Of a stretch of DNA of 44,249 bases, positions 30,576 through 39,147 are shown piece by piece. The notes beneath the pieces were generated by a model. The model searched no databases and was not told where the DNA came from. It saw only the letters and a program-made list of their open reading frames with translations. The stretch comes from Defluviicoccus sp. (GTDB lineage Bacteria; Pseudomonadota; Alphaproteobacteria; MPNO01), in contig JAPPIT010000022.1 in NCBI GenBank assembly GCA_028820505.1, positions 1 to 44,249 of the forward strand, given 5' to 3'. Numbering within the stretch: the stretch's first letter is position 1; each line of letters starts with the position of its first letter. The position numbers were made by a program, and so were the translations under genes.

Positions 30576-30595
30576 CATTTCCGCAACGCGAAATG
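30576..30595. promoter_or_regulatory. Inverted-repeat operator candidate between P450 and XRE genes
   Basis: CATTTC (30576-30581) and GAAATG (30590-30595) form a perfect 6-base inverted repeat with an 8-base spacer. It lies 27 bp before the XRE gene and 70 bp before the P450 gene, in their 115-bp divergent spacer. XRE-type proteins bind such dyads as dimers, so autoregulation and control of the P450 is a reasonable guess. Confidence 0.4.
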
Positions 30596-30621
30596 ACGAC
30601 CGCAACCGAAGGAGGAACGAC

Positions 30622-31485
30622 ATGCGGACGACAAATGCCTACACGAACGACGACACGCCGGATGCCGACGACATCGACCCGGCAGCGCTCAAGGCCGCCC
30701 GGGAACGCCGCGGGCTGACCCAGGCGCAGCTCGCCGACGCGCTGGGATGCGGCAAGGAGACGGTAAGCCGGTGGGAGCGCGGCCGGTCGCGCCGGCTGCA
30801 CCCGCGCCACCGCGAGTCGCTGTGCGCGACGCTCGGGGTCGGGTGGCCCGCGCTGGCGGATGCCGGCTCCGGCGCGCCGGACGGCATTTCCGGCGACGGC
30901 GTCGACACGGCGTTCCGTCTCGCCGCCGAACGCTACGGCGTCGGCGTGCGCGACGTGACGGAGGCCGCGCCGCTGCTGTTCGCCGTCGCCGCCGAGCGGA
31001 GCCTGGCGGAGCGCCGGCAACGCCTCGACGCGGCGCGCGCGGAGGCGGAGAGCGCCGGGCGGGCGCTCGCGGACAAGGCGCCCTGGCTCGGCCGGGCCGT
31101 CGCCGAAGCGGTCCGGAAGGAGGAGAGATCGATCGCCCAAAACGACATTTTCGGCCGCCTCGGCCGGGCCGATGCCGACGGGGACGACGACCGGGGACCG
31201 TTCGCGCGCTACCTCCGCGACCTCGCGAAGGACCTGCCGGAGAGCGCGGCGGCCCTGTTTTCTCCTACCCCGGAAAAGGCCGACGAACCCGCCGCATCCT
31301 GGGACGAGAGCGAAGGCCGGCGGCGGCTCATGCCGCATTTCAAAGTGGGCCGGGTCGCCGTCGGGGACTATCTCAGGGCGCGCCGCGAGCGCGACGAAGC
31401 CGGCCTGCGGCAATGGGTGTCCGAGGCCCTCGCCCGGGCTGAGGAGGAAGCGCGCAACGCGTCGCCCGCGCCGGCGGGGACGTAG
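30622..31485 (+). CDS. XRE-family helix-turn-helix protein
   Basis: A 287-residue protein. The N-terminal HTH reads LKAARERRGLTQAQLADALG then CGKETVSRWERGRSRRLHPR (about 22-62). The remainder is Ala/Arg/Glu-rich and largely helical (about 120-190), with no recognised sensor domain. A second predicted helical part reads MPHFKVGRVAVGDYLRARRE near 240. The ATG at 30622 is preceded by GGAGGAACG. Divergent placement suggests it regulates the P450 gene. It could bind a cofactor or protein partner through its long C-terminal half. Confidence 0.85.
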   Translation: MRTTNAYTNDDTPDADDIDPAALKAARERRGLTQAQLADALGCGKETVSRWERGRSRRLHPRHRESLCATLGVGWPALADAGSGAPDGISGDGVDTAFRLAAERYGVGVRDVTEAAPLLFAVAAERSLAERRQRLDAARAEAESAGRALADKAPWLGRAVAEAVRKEERSIAQNDIFGRLGRADADGDDDRGPFARYLRDLAKDLPESAAALFSPTPEKADEPAASWDESEGRRRLMPHFKVGRVAVGDYLRARRERDEAGLRQWVSEALARAEEEARNASPAPAGT

Positions 31486-31506
31486 GGAGTGCTTACCGCC
31501 CCGCGC

Positions 31507-32403
31507 TCACGGCAACCGGTAGCGCGCCCCGGCGGCGGGCGGGCCGTCGCAGGCGATCCGGCCGGTCTCGACCATGTGCTCGAGGTGGGCGAGCACCGAC
31601 CGGCCGGCGGCCCAGCGCATGCGCTCGGGCAAATGCGCGTACATGCGACCCACCATTTCGGGCACCGTCGCCTGCCCGTCTTCGAGGCAGCGCAGGATCT
31701 GGCCCTCGCGCATCCGCCGGTGCTTGAGATAGGCGCGGACGAACGGCCGGGGCCGCTCGATCGGCGGGCCGTGGCCGGGGAGGTAGAGCGCGTCCTCGCG
31801 CGCGATGCAGACCTCCAGCGAGCGCAGATAGTCGCCCATGTCGCCGTCGGGCGGCGAGACGATGGTGGTGTTCCACCCCATCACGTGGTCGCCCGAGAAC
31901 AATATGCCGCCCTCGGCGAGCGCGAAGCAGTGGTGGTTCGACATGTGGCCCGGCGTGAACACCGGCGTCAGCGTCCAGCCCGGCCCGGCGATCGCCGCGC
32001 CGTCGGCGAGGTGGATGTCGGGCTCGAAGTCACGGTCGGCGGCTTCCATCGGCGGCTCGCCGTCGGCCGGCGGGGCGGGCAGCGCGCCGACGATGGGGGC
32101 GCCCACCGCGCGGGCGAAGGCGCGGGTCGCCGGCGAGTGGTCGATATGGGTGTGGGTGACGATGACGTGGCTGACCGTCTCGCCGGCGACGGCGCGCCTC
32201 AGCGCCTCGACATGGTCGGCATCGTCGGGGCCGGGGTCGATCACCGCGACCTCGCCCTCCCCCACCACGTAGGAGTTGGTGCCGTGGAAGGTGAACGGGC
32301 CGGGGTTGTTGCAGACGATTCGGCGGACGCCGGGCGCCACGGCCCCGGCCCGCCCGTAATCGAACCGCATCTCCTTCTGGAACGGAATGTCGGCTTCGGT
32401 CAT
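31507..32403 (-). CDS. Metallo-beta-lactamase-fold hydrolase (LACTB2-like)
   Basis: A 298-residue MBL-fold protein. Metal ligands are seen in THTHIDHSP (HxHxDH, about 95-103), TPGHMSNHHC (about 170), GDHVMGW (about 191) and GHGPPIERP (about 230). The C-terminal helical domain (YLKHRRMREGQILRCLEDGQ onward) is the winged-helix extension of the LACTB2/beta-lactamase-like group. These act on thioesters, esters or RNA. It begins 18 bp after the mrp gene on the same strand, so they may be co-transcribed. Confidence 0.9.
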   Translation of the reverse strand: MTEADIPFQKEMRFDYGRAGAVAPGVRRIVCNNPGPFTFHGTNSYVVGEGEVAVIDPGPDDADHVEALRRAVAGETVSHVIVTHTHIDHSPATRAFARAVGAPIVGALPAPPADGEPPMEAADRDFEPDIHLADGAAIAGPGWTLTPVFTPGHMSNHHCFALAEGGILFSGDHVMGWNTTIVSPPDGDMGDYLRSLEVCIAREDALYLPGHGPPIERPRPFVRAYLKHRRMREGQILRCLEDGQATVPEMVGRMYAHLPERMRWAAGRSVLAHLEHMVETGRIACDGPPAAGARYRLP

Positions 32404-32421
32404 CGGACGTCCGCGAAATGC

Positions 32422-33525
32422 CTACTGGATGACGATGCTGGGCGCGGGCTTCACCGCCCCGCCCGAGACCTTCGCCCAGACCGCCTCGGCGATCGCGCCG
32501 TAGGCATCGGCGTGCATGCCCTGCGGGTCGGTGGCGACGATCGGCTTTCCGGAATCCGATCCCGCGCGGATCGACATGTCGAGCGGCAGCTCGCCGAGGA
32601 AGTCGACCCCCATCGCCTCCGCCGCGCGCCGGGCGCCGCCATGGGTGAACACGTCCGACCGGCCGCCGCAATGCGGGCAGACGAAATAGCTCATGTTCTC
32701 GATCACGCCGAGCACCGGAATGTCGACCTTGCGGAACATGTTGAGCCCCTTGCGGGCGTCGATCAGCGCGAGGTCCTGCGGCGTCGACACGATCACCGCG
32801 CCGGCCAGCGGCACGCGCTGCGCCATGGTCAGCTGCACGTCGCCGGTGCCGGGCGGCATGTCGACGATCAGGATGTCGAGCGCGCCCCAGGCGACGTCGC
32901 GCATCAGCTGCTCCAGCGCGCCCATCACCATCGGCCCGCGCCAGATGGTCGGCGAATCGGCGGGGATCAGGAAGCCGATCGACATCGCCTTCAGCCCCCA
33001 TGCCGACATCGTGTCGAGCACCTTGCCGTCGGGCGAGGTCGGCCGCCCGGTAATGCCGAGCATGGTCGGCAGCGAGGGTCCGTATATGTCGGCATCGAGA
33101 ATGCCGACCGAACGGCCCGCCGCCGAGAGCGCGAGCGCGAGATTGACCGCGGTGGTCGACTTGCCGACGCCGCCCTTGCCGGAGGCGACGGCGACGATCC
33201 GCTCCACGCCCGGCATCAGCGGCTGCTGCGGCGACTGGCGTGCGGCGGGCCGCGGCGCCTCGGGCGGCGGCTTCTCCGAGTGCGCGGTGAGCACGGCGGT
33301 CACCGAGAGCACCCCGGGCACCGCGGCGACGGCGCGCTCGGCCTCTTTCCTGAGCGGCTCCAGCGCCGCCCCCCGCTCGGGCGCGACCTCGATGGAAAAG
33401 CCGACATTGCCCTGCTTGACGACGAGGCCCGAGATCATCCCGAGCGACACGATATCCGCGCCCCGGTCGGGGTCGCGGACCGATTTCAGCGCCTCGCGTA
33501 TGGCGGCCTCGTTCAACTGCGGCAT
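32422..33525 (-). CDS. mrp: Mrp/ApbC iron-sulfur carrier ATPase
   Basis: A 367-residue protein with an N-terminal DUF59/MIP18-like domain (about 1-90: LKSVRDPDRGADIVSLGMIS). A linker leads to the deviant Walker P-loop VASGKGGVGKSTTAVNLALA (about 111-130). DADIYGPSLPTMLG follows, then the Fe-S binding CPHCGG (about 279-284). It carries and delivers Fe-S clusters in the cytoplasm. It is divergent from hflK by 157 bp; mrp next to the hflK-hflC-degP block is common in alphaproteobacteria. Confidence 0.95.
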   Translation of the reverse strand: MPQLNEAAIREALKSVRDPDRGADIVSLGMISGLVVKQGNVGFSIEVAPERGAALEPLRKEAERAVAAVPGVLSVTAVLTAHSEKPPPEAPRPAARQSPQQPLMPGVERIVAVASGKGGVGKSTTAVNLALALSAAGRSVGILDADIYGPSLPTMLGITGRPTSPDGKVLDTMSAWGLKAMSIGFLIPADSPTIWRGPMVMGALEQLMRDVAWGALDILIVDMPPGTGDVQLTMAQRVPLAGAVIVSTPQDLALIDARKGLNMFRKVDIPVLGVIENMSYFVCPHCGGRSDVFTHGGARRAAEAMGVDFLGELPLDMSIRAGSDSGKPIVATDPQGMHADAYGAIAEAVWAKVSGGAVKPAPSIVIQ

Positions 33526-33682
33526 TGTCTATCGTCCGATTTGCGACATATATGCGGGCATCAGGTCGCGGCTGCGCCGACGCCCCGCCTGCCCTATGAT
33601 AGCCGGCGGGGGCGTCCGGGGCATCCCGCGGGGTGCGGGCGCCCGGGGCCGCGTCCGGCGCGCAACAGAACGGTGATCCGAT

Positions 33683-34831
33683 ATGCCATGGAAACAGCAG
33701 GGTGGGGGCGGCAGCCCCTTCGGCGGAGGTCAGGGCCCGTGGGGCCGTCCCCCGAGCGGGGGAGGCGGCGGCGGACGCGGGCCGGGCGGACCGCCGCCCG
33801 ACTTCGAGGACATGCTGCGGCGCGGCCAGGACCGGTTCCGGCGCCTGGTGCCGGGCGGCCTGCGCGGCGGGCGCGGCCTGATCCTGCTGGTCGTCGGCGC
33901 GATCGCGCTGTGGCTGCTGAGCGGGTTCTACCGGGTGCAGCCGGACGAGCAGGGCGTGGTGCTGCGCTTCGGCGAATGGACCCGCACCACGCCGCCCGGG
34001 CTCAACTACCACCTGCCGGGGCCGATCGAATCGGTGCTGACGCCCAAGGTCACCCGGGTCAACCGCATCGAGGTCGGCCTGCGCAGCGTGGGCGAGACCA
34101 CGCGCGGCGTGCCGGTGCGCGACATCGCGGAAGAGAGCCTGATGCTGACCGGCGACGAGAACATCGTCGACATCGACTTCACCGTGTTCTGGGTGATCAA
34201 GGACGCCGGCAAGTTCCTGTTCAACATCCGCAACCCGGAAGCGACGGTGAAGCTGACCGCCGAGAGCGCGATGCGCGAGGTGATCGGCCAGACCCCGATC
34301 CAGTCGGCGCTCACCGAAGGCCGTAACGAGATCGAGGAGGGCACGCAGACGCGGGTGCAGCAGCTGCTCGACGATTACGGCGCGGGCATCGAGGTGCGCC
34401 GGGTGCAGCTGCTCAAGGTCGACCCGCCGGGGCCGGTCATCGACGCCTTCGTCGACGTCCAGCGCGCCCGCGCCGACCTGGAGCGGCTGCGGAACGAGGC
34501 CGAGGCCTACCGCAACGACATCCTGCCGAGGGCGCGCGGCGAGGCCGAGAAGATGATCCAGGACGCCAACGCCTATCGCGAGGAGATCACCAACAAGGCG
34601 AAAGGCGAGGCCGAGCGCTTCATCAAGGTGCTGGAATCGTACCAGGCGTCCAAGGACGTGACCACGCAGCGCATCTATCTGGAGACGCTGGAAGAGGTGT
34701 TCCGCGGCATGAACAAGGTCATCATCGATTCGTCGGCCCAGGGCGGGCCGGGGGTGGTGCCCTACCTGCCGCTGCCCGAGATCCAGAAACGCGCGCAGCA
34801 ATCCACCGCACAAGAGGAGACCGCGCAATGA
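33683..34831 (+). CDS. hflK: HflK, membrane protease modulator subunit
   Basis: A 382-residue SPFH protein. A Gly/Pro-rich cytoplasmic N terminus (about 5-40) leads to one transmembrane helix (GLILLVVGAIALWLLSGFY, about 65-83). The SPFH domain follows, starting VQPDEQGVVLRFGEWTRTTP, with a coiled coil near 260-330. With HflC it forms the periplasmic complex that surrounds FtsH and controls membrane protein turnover. It overlaps hflC by ATGA. Confidence 0.97.
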   Translation: MPWKQQGGGGSPFGGGQGPWGRPPSGGGGGGRGPGGPPPDFEDMLRRGQDRFRRLVPGGLRGGRGLILLVVGAIALWLLSGFYRVQPDEQGVVLRFGEWTRTTPPGLNYHLPGPIESVLTPKVTRVNRIEVGLRSVGETTRGVPVRDIAEESLMLTGDENIVDIDFTVFWVIKDAGKFLFNIRNPEATVKLTAESAMREVIGQTPIQSALTEGRNEIEEGTQTRVQQLLDDYGAGIEVRRVQLLKVDPPGPVIDAFVDVQRARADLERLRNEAEAYRNDILPRARGEAEKMIQDANAYREEITNKAKGEAERFIKVLESYQASKDVTTQRIYLETLEEVFRGMNKVIIDSSAQGGPGVVPYLPLPEIQKRAQQSTAQEETAQ

Positions 34832-35712
34832 GCCGGACCCGTCTTACGATCCTCGGGATCGCGATCATCGTGCTCGGCATCATCGCGTTCAGCGCGCTGT
34901 TCACCGTCCATCAGACCAAGCAGGTGCTGGTCCTCCAGTTCGGCGAGCCCAAGCGCGTGATCCAGGCCCCCGGACTGCAGTTCAAGCTGCCGTTCATCCA
35001 GAACGTGGTCGAGTACGAGCGCCGGGTCCTCGAGTTCGACCCGCCGGCCGAGCAGGTGATCCTGTCCGACCAGAAGCGGCTGGAGGCCGACGCCTATGTG
35101 CGCTACCGCATCGCCGACCCGCTCAAGTTCTTCCAGACCGTGCAATCCGAGGGGGTCGCCAGATCGCGGCTCTCCTCGGTGGTCAATTCGAGCCTCCGGC
35201 GCGCGCTCGGCAACGTGACCCTGCTCCAGGTGCTGTCCGACGAGCGCGAGCAGATCATGGCCAACATCCAGTCGGACGTGAACGTCGCCGCCGAGCGCCT
35301 CGGGCTCGAGATCGTCGACGTGCGGTTGAGGCGCGCCGACCTGCCGCAGGAGGCGGCGCAGGCGATCTACGCCAGGATGCGTTCCGAACGCGAGCGCGAG
35401 GCGCGCGAGGCGCGCGCCCAGGGCTTCGAGAAGGCGCAGCAGATCCGCGCCGCCGCCGACCGCGAGCGCACGGTGCTGCTCGCCGAGGCGCAGCGCACCG
35501 CCGAGATCACGCGCGGCGAGGGCGACCAGGAAGCGACGCTGATCTGGGCCGACGGGTTCGGCCGCGACGCCGAGTTCTTCCGCTTCTACCGCTCGATGCA
35601 GGCCTACCGCGAATCGCTCAAGAGCGACGACACGACGATGGTGCTCTCGCCCGACAGCGACTTCTTCCGGTTCTTCGGCAAGATCGGCAGGCGCGGCGGG
35701 CCCGAAGAATAG
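34828..35712 (+). CDS. hflC: HflC, membrane protease modulator subunit
   Basis: A 294-residue SPFH protein with an N-terminal membrane helix (ILGIAIIVLGIIAFSALFTV, about 7-26). The SPFH domain then starts HQTKQVLVLQFGEPKRVIQA. The region RMRSEREREAREARAQGFEK (about 187-206) is the conserved charged helix of HflC, and the protein ends with the usual SDFFRFFGKI segment. It partners HflK around FtsH. Translation is coupled to hflK. DUF2065 follows after 7 bp. Confidence 0.97.
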   Translation: MSRTRLTILGIAIIVLGIIAFSALFTVHQTKQVLVLQFGEPKRVIQAPGLQFKLPFIQNVVEYERRVLEFDPPAEQVILSDQKRLEADAYVRYRIADPLKFFQTVQSEGVARSRLSSVVNSSLRRALGNVTLLQVLSDEREQIMANIQSDVNVAAERLGLEIVDVRLRRADLPQEAAQAIYARMRSEREREAREARAQGFEKAQQIRAAADRERTVLLAEAQRTAEITRGEGDQEATLIWADGFGRDAEFFRFYRSMQAYRESLKSDDTTMVLSPDSDFFRFFGKIGRRGGPEE

Positions 35713-35719
35713 GACGGCG

Positions 35720-35911
35720 ATGCTGGGCACCGACCTGCTGGCGGCGATCGCGCTGGCGCTGGCGATCGAGGGCGCGCTCTACGCGCTGTTCCCCGACACG
35801 ATGAAGCGCTTCATCCTGCGCGTCGCGGACCAGCCGGCGAACGCGTTGCGCACCGCCGGGCTGGTCGCGACCGCGCTCGGCGTCGGGCTGGCGTGGCTGG
35901 TGCGGGGGTGA
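35720..35911 (+). CDS. DUF2065 small membrane protein
   Basis: A 63-residue protein with two hydrophobic helices (LLAAIALALAIEGALYALFP and GLVATALGVGLAWLV) joined by a basic loop, DTMKRFILRVADQPANALRT. This is the DUF2065 (YjeT-like) family, which very often follows hflC. Its function is unknown; position suggests a link with the HflKC-FtsH complex. In many relatives degP comes next, but here small genes and a toxin-antitoxin candidate intervene. Confidence 0.92.
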   Translation: MLGTDLLAAIALALAIEGALYALFPDTMKRFILRVADQPANALRTAGLVATALGVGLAWLVRG

Positions 35912-36049
35912 GGAACGTTTTCGTATCGAGACGTGTCGAAACCGGAGGCCGGACCTGACTGGGTGTGGGCCGCTTTGACTGTCGGCATTCACAGGGTTGT
36001 TTCCCCTATCCCGAAGGGTCATGCTGCCGCGATCGACGGGGAGGCTGCG

Positions 36050-36190
36050 ATGGACAGGGTGAGCGAGAGGGTCCGATGCCCGGCCGGTCGCCAGCCCAGC
36101 GAAGCCGAGTTGGAAGATGCCGTGGACATGGACGCCATGTCGGCGGCTTTGAGCGGCGCCACGGACCCGCCCGCGACGGCTCGCGACTAG
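36050..36190 (+). CDS. Small acidic hypothetical protein (paralogue at 28804)
   Basis: A 46-residue protein from the ATG at 36050, preceded by GGGGAGG. Its core PSEAELEDAVDMDAMSAAL aligns with PTKAEMEEVIVIDASLDEL of the gene at 28804. TTGACT at 35975-35980 could be a promoter -35, but no good -10 is seen. The two paralogues sit in unrelated contexts, one after a secreted protein and one before a Panacea module. Function unknown. Confidence 0.6.
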   Translation: MDRVSERVRCPAGRQPSEAELEDAVDMDAMSAALSGATDPPATARD

Positions 36191-36280
36191 CCGTCCGGCT
36201 CCGGGCGACCCCTTGTACAGACCCCTTCCCGCAAGCGAAGCGGCATCGCAGACGAAGCGATGGCTTGAAGGATTCGAACC

Positions 36281-36865
36281 ATGGCAGCATTGACGGCTCC
36301 CCCCTGGGCTCAGCCTTGCGCGGGCTTTCGCTCCCGGAAGGCGGCGCAGATCTGTGCCTACTTCGCGAACCGAAGCGGGGGCGTCATAGAAAAACTGAAA
36401 CTCATCAAGCTGATCTATCTCGCCGAACGACAATTCCTGTCGGCGCACCACCATCCCATGCTTTTCGACGAGTTTTATTCTCTTCCGCACGGACCCGTTT
36501 GTTCCGCCACGCTGAACGGAATCGACGGCGTGATTCATGAAAGTTTGTGGGACGAATACATCGCGAGGAACGGCAACATCGTGGTTGCCGTGAAATCGGT
36601 GGAAAGAGAGGATCTGGATCACGTCAGCGATGCGGAGATGGAAGTGCTGGATGATGTTTGGCAAGAGTTTTCAGGCATGACCGCATCTCAGATCAGAAAC
36701 TATACGCATGAGAATTGCCCCGAGTACACGGAAACAGACAAAGCTCGAATTCCAATCTCTTATCGGCAAATCTTCGATGCTCTCGGGGAGGAAGACGCGC
36801 TGGAAATCGCGACAGGCATTTCGGAACTTGTAAAATTGGAGGGTATCCTGGAAGACAATGACTGA
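36281..36865 (+). CDS. Panacea-domain (SocA-like, DUF4065) antitoxin candidate
   Basis: A 194-residue protein. The Panacea/SocA core is recognised from KAAQICAYFANRSGGVIEKL, KLIKLIYLAERQFLSAHHHP and FDEFYSLPHGPVCSATLNGI (about 20-90). The Panacea domain is known as an antitoxin module paired with many unrelated toxins. It lies first in a two-gene unit and overlaps the next gene by 8 bp. A 60-base sample (36541-36600) counts 52% G+C against about 73% in the core genes, so the module was probably acquired. It interrupts the usual hflC-degP neighbourhood. Confidence 0.85.
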   Translation: MAALTAPPWAQPCAGFRSRKAAQICAYFANRSGGVIEKLKLIKLIYLAERQFLSAHHHPMLFDEFYSLPHGPVCSATLNGIDGVIHESLWDEYIARNGNIVVAVKSVEREDLDHVSDAEMEVLDDVWQEFSGMTASQIRNYTHENCPEYTETDKARIPISYRQIFDALGEEDALEIATGISELVKLEGILEDND

Positions 36866-37235
36866 GAGAACCCTCTCCACGGGCTCGACGTTGCTCTTAC
36901 CCGGCACCCACCAAAATCCCGACAATCGCCATTTGTGCATAGTGCTGAACGACCCTCGGAAGGAAGCGGGCAATCAAGCGCTATATGTCCCTGTCATCAC
37001 GGTTCGGCGAAAATTCGATGCCACATGTATTCTGAATGTCGGAGACCATCCGTTTATCAGACATCCAAGTTGCGTTCATTACGCGACGATGAGCCAACGT
37101 TCGGAGGCGCACCTGCTGAAAGTCGGCACGATTCAAGAACCCCTGCGCGAAGAGGTCTTGCGCAGAGTTCTCGAGGGCGTGACAGCCTCCCCGCATTCGC
37201 CGCCATGGGCAAAGAAATTCTTCCTGGACGACTAG
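36858..37235 (+). CDS. Unassigned toxin candidate next to the Panacea gene
   Basis: A 125-residue protein with no firm family. TGSTLLLPGTHQNPDNRHLC, IVLNDPRKEAGNQALYVPVI and NVGDHPFIRHPSCVHYATMS suggest a small beta-barrel of the MazF/PemK type, but with low confidence. The Asp-His-Pro-Phe-Ile-Arg-His segment (near residue 65) is the most striking conserved-looking stretch. Its start lies inside the end of the Panacea gene, the usual order antitoxin-toxin. The AT-richer composition continues through it. No competing function is visible. Confidence 0.65.
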   Translation: MTERTLSTGSTLLLPGTHQNPDNRHLCIVLNDPRKEAGNQALYVPVITVRRKFDATCILNVGDHPFIRHPSCVHYATMSQRSEAHLLKVGTIQEPLREEVLRRVLEGVTASPHSPPWAKKFFLDD

Positions 37236-37282
37236 GTTGCGACAACACATCGAGGGACGGACAGTCCATGAGGAGGCATCCC

Positions 37283-38788
37283 GTGACCGTGCGCGATAAA
37301 ACACCGATGAACCCGGGACGACGGAGGGCGTCACGTTGCCGCGTCGGGCGCATCCCGCCGCTCGCCCTCGTTCTGGTTCTCATCGGGGCCGCGCCCGCGC
37401 TCGCCAAGGCGCCGCCGGCGAGCTTCGCCGATCTTGCCGCGAAGCTGCTGCCGTCGGTGGTCAACATCTCCACCACCCAGAAGGTGCAGGCGGACGGCGG
37501 CAACCGCCCGGAGATGCCGCGCTTCGCGCCCGGATCGCCGTTCGAGCGCTTCTTCCGCGAGTTCTTCGACCGCCAGCAGCAGAGCCCGATCCCGCGGCAG
37601 CGGGTCACCTCGCTCGGCTCGGGCTTCGTGATCGACGCCTCGGGGGTGATCGTCACCAACAACCACGTCATCGCGGAGGCCGACAAGATCGCGGTCATCC
37701 TGTCCGACAAGACCCGGCTCGAGGCGAAGGTGATCGGGCGCGACGCCAAGACCGACATCGCGCTGCTCCGCGTCGACCCGGGCGGGAAAGAGCTGAAGCC
37801 GCTCGGGTTCGGCAATTCGGACGGCGCGCGGGTGGGCGACTGGGTGATCGCGATCGGCAACCCGTTCGGGCTCGGCGGCACGGTCACCGCGGGCATCGTG
37901 TCGGCCCGCCAGCGCGACATCAACTCCGGCCCCTATGACGACTTCATCCAGACCGACGCCTCGATCAACCGCGGCAATTCGGGCGGGCCGATGTTCAACC
38001 TCGCGGGCGAGGTCATCGGCATCAACACGGCGATCTTCTCGCCGACCGGCGGCAGCGTCGGCATCGGGTTCGCGATCCCCTCGAACCTCGCGAAGCCGAT
38101 CGTCGGCCAGCTGCTGAAATACGGCCGCGCGCGGCGCGGCTATCTGGGCGTGCGCATCCAGACCGTCACCGACGAGATCGCCCAGGGCCTCGACCTGCCG
38201 TCGGCGTCGGGCGCGCTGGTGACCAACCTGTCCGAGGACGGCCCCGCCGCCAGGGCGAAGCTGGAAGTGGGCGACGTCATCCTCAGCTTCGACGGCAAGC
38301 CGATCGACGAGATGCGCAGCCTGCCCCGCATCGTCGCCGAGACGGCGGTCGGGCGCGAGGTCGAGGTCGAGGTCTGGCGCAAGGGCGGGAAGAAGACCCT
38401 GAAGGCCACGCTCGGCGAGTTCCCCGAGGACGAGCCGCGGGTCGCGTCGCGAACCCCCGCCGAACGGCCCAGGGACGCGACGGTGGAGGCGCTCGGGCTC
38501 GACCTCGCCGCGATCACGCCGGACCTGCGAAAGCGGTTCAACCTGGCCGACGACGCCGCGGGCGTGGTCGTCACCGACGTCAAGGCGGGCAGCCCGGCGG
38601 CGGAGAAGCAGATCCGGCCCGGCGACATCATCCGCAAGATCGGGCCGCGGCAATCGGACATCACCGACCCGTCCCAGATCGAGCAGGCCGTCGAAAGCGC
38701 CCGGAAGGCGAACCGGGACACGCTGCTCCTCCTGGTCGAGCGCGAACGCGGCCAGCAGTTCATCGCGCTCAAGATCGCGAAGGGGTGA
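37283..38788 (+). CDS. degP: Do/DegP family periplasmic serine protease
   Basis: A 501-residue HtrA protease. The start is taken as GTG at 37283, because AGGAGG lies 6 bases upstream; ATG 37268 and ATG 37307 are alternatives. A signal peptide (PLALVLVLIGAAPALAKA, about 26-43) is followed by the protease domain with His128 (TNNHVIAEAD), Asp158 (KTDIALLRVD) and Ser233 (NRGNSGGPMF). Two PDZ domains follow (about 270-370 and 400-500, the second with VVVTDVKAGSPAAEKQIRPG). It degrades misfolded envelope proteins and is functionally close to HflKC-FtsH. Confidence 0.94.
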   Translation: MTVRDKTPMNPGRRRASRCRVGRIPPLALVLVLIGAAPALAKAPPASFADLAAKLLPSVVNISTTQKVQADGGNRPEMPRFAPGSPFERFFREFFDRQQQSPIPRQRVTSLGSGFVIDASGVIVTNNHVIAEADKIAVILSDKTRLEAKVIGRDAKTDIALLRVDPGGKELKPLGFGNSDGARVGDWVIAIGNPFGLGGTVTAGIVSARQRDINSGPYDDFIQTDASINRGNSGGPMFNLAGEVIGINTAIFSPTGGSVGIGFAIPSNLAKPIVGQLLKYGRARRGYLGVRIQTVTDEIAQGLDLPSASGALVTNLSEDGPAARAKLEVGDVILSFDGKPIDEMRSLPRIVAETAVGREVEVEVWRKGGKKTLKATLGEFPEDEPRVASRTPAERPRDATVEALGLDLAAITPDLRKRFNLADDAAGVVVTDVKAGSPAAEKQIRPGDIIRKIGPRQSDITDPSQIEQAVESARKANRDTLLLLVERERGQQFIALKIAKG

Positions 38789-38870
38789 GCGCGCGGTCCG
38801 GGACGCGGAATTCGGCACGCCGCCCCGACCCGTCGCGGTCCCCGCCGTCGTCCCGCTTTCCCCCAGCGCG

Positions 38871-38980
38871 TCATGCCCGGACTTGTTCCGGGTATCCACG
38901 TGGGTCCGCCGCCTCGCCCGCGCCCGGCCCGCATTGCGATGCCGAAAGACGTGGATGCCCGGAACAAGTCCGGGCATGAC
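38871..38980. repeat. REPIN-like hairpin doublet between degP and miaA
   Basis: Two hairpins with stems ATGCCCGGA/TCCGGGYAT lie in opposite orientation at 38871-38898 and 38950-38980, separated by about 50 bases. It is the complete form of the unit seen singly at 14-47 and 24151-24180, and the spacer matches the inverted spacer after 24180. No gene is seen in 38789-39147 apart from this. Sequence after 38985 shows no clear promoter. Confidence 0.8.
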
Positions 38981-39147
38981 GACAAGGGGGGCGGGCGGCG
39001 CGGCCGCTGTGACGCCGGACGCCGGGTCCGACCGGATCCTTCCGGGGCACATCCGGCAGCCGGTTCGTGTAACGGAACGGGAGAAACCCTGTACCCTTGC
39101 GCGGCATCGTTGAGCCGGTATATTCAGATGACCGCGGGAGGTCGGTA

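Noticed and set aside
36266-36280. GGTTCGAATCC on the minus strand, like a tRNA T-arm
   Set aside because: The flanking bases do not form a T-stem (CATGG against CCTTC), and no acceptor, D or anticodon arms are found nearby. It may be chance or a tiny tRNA-derived scar.
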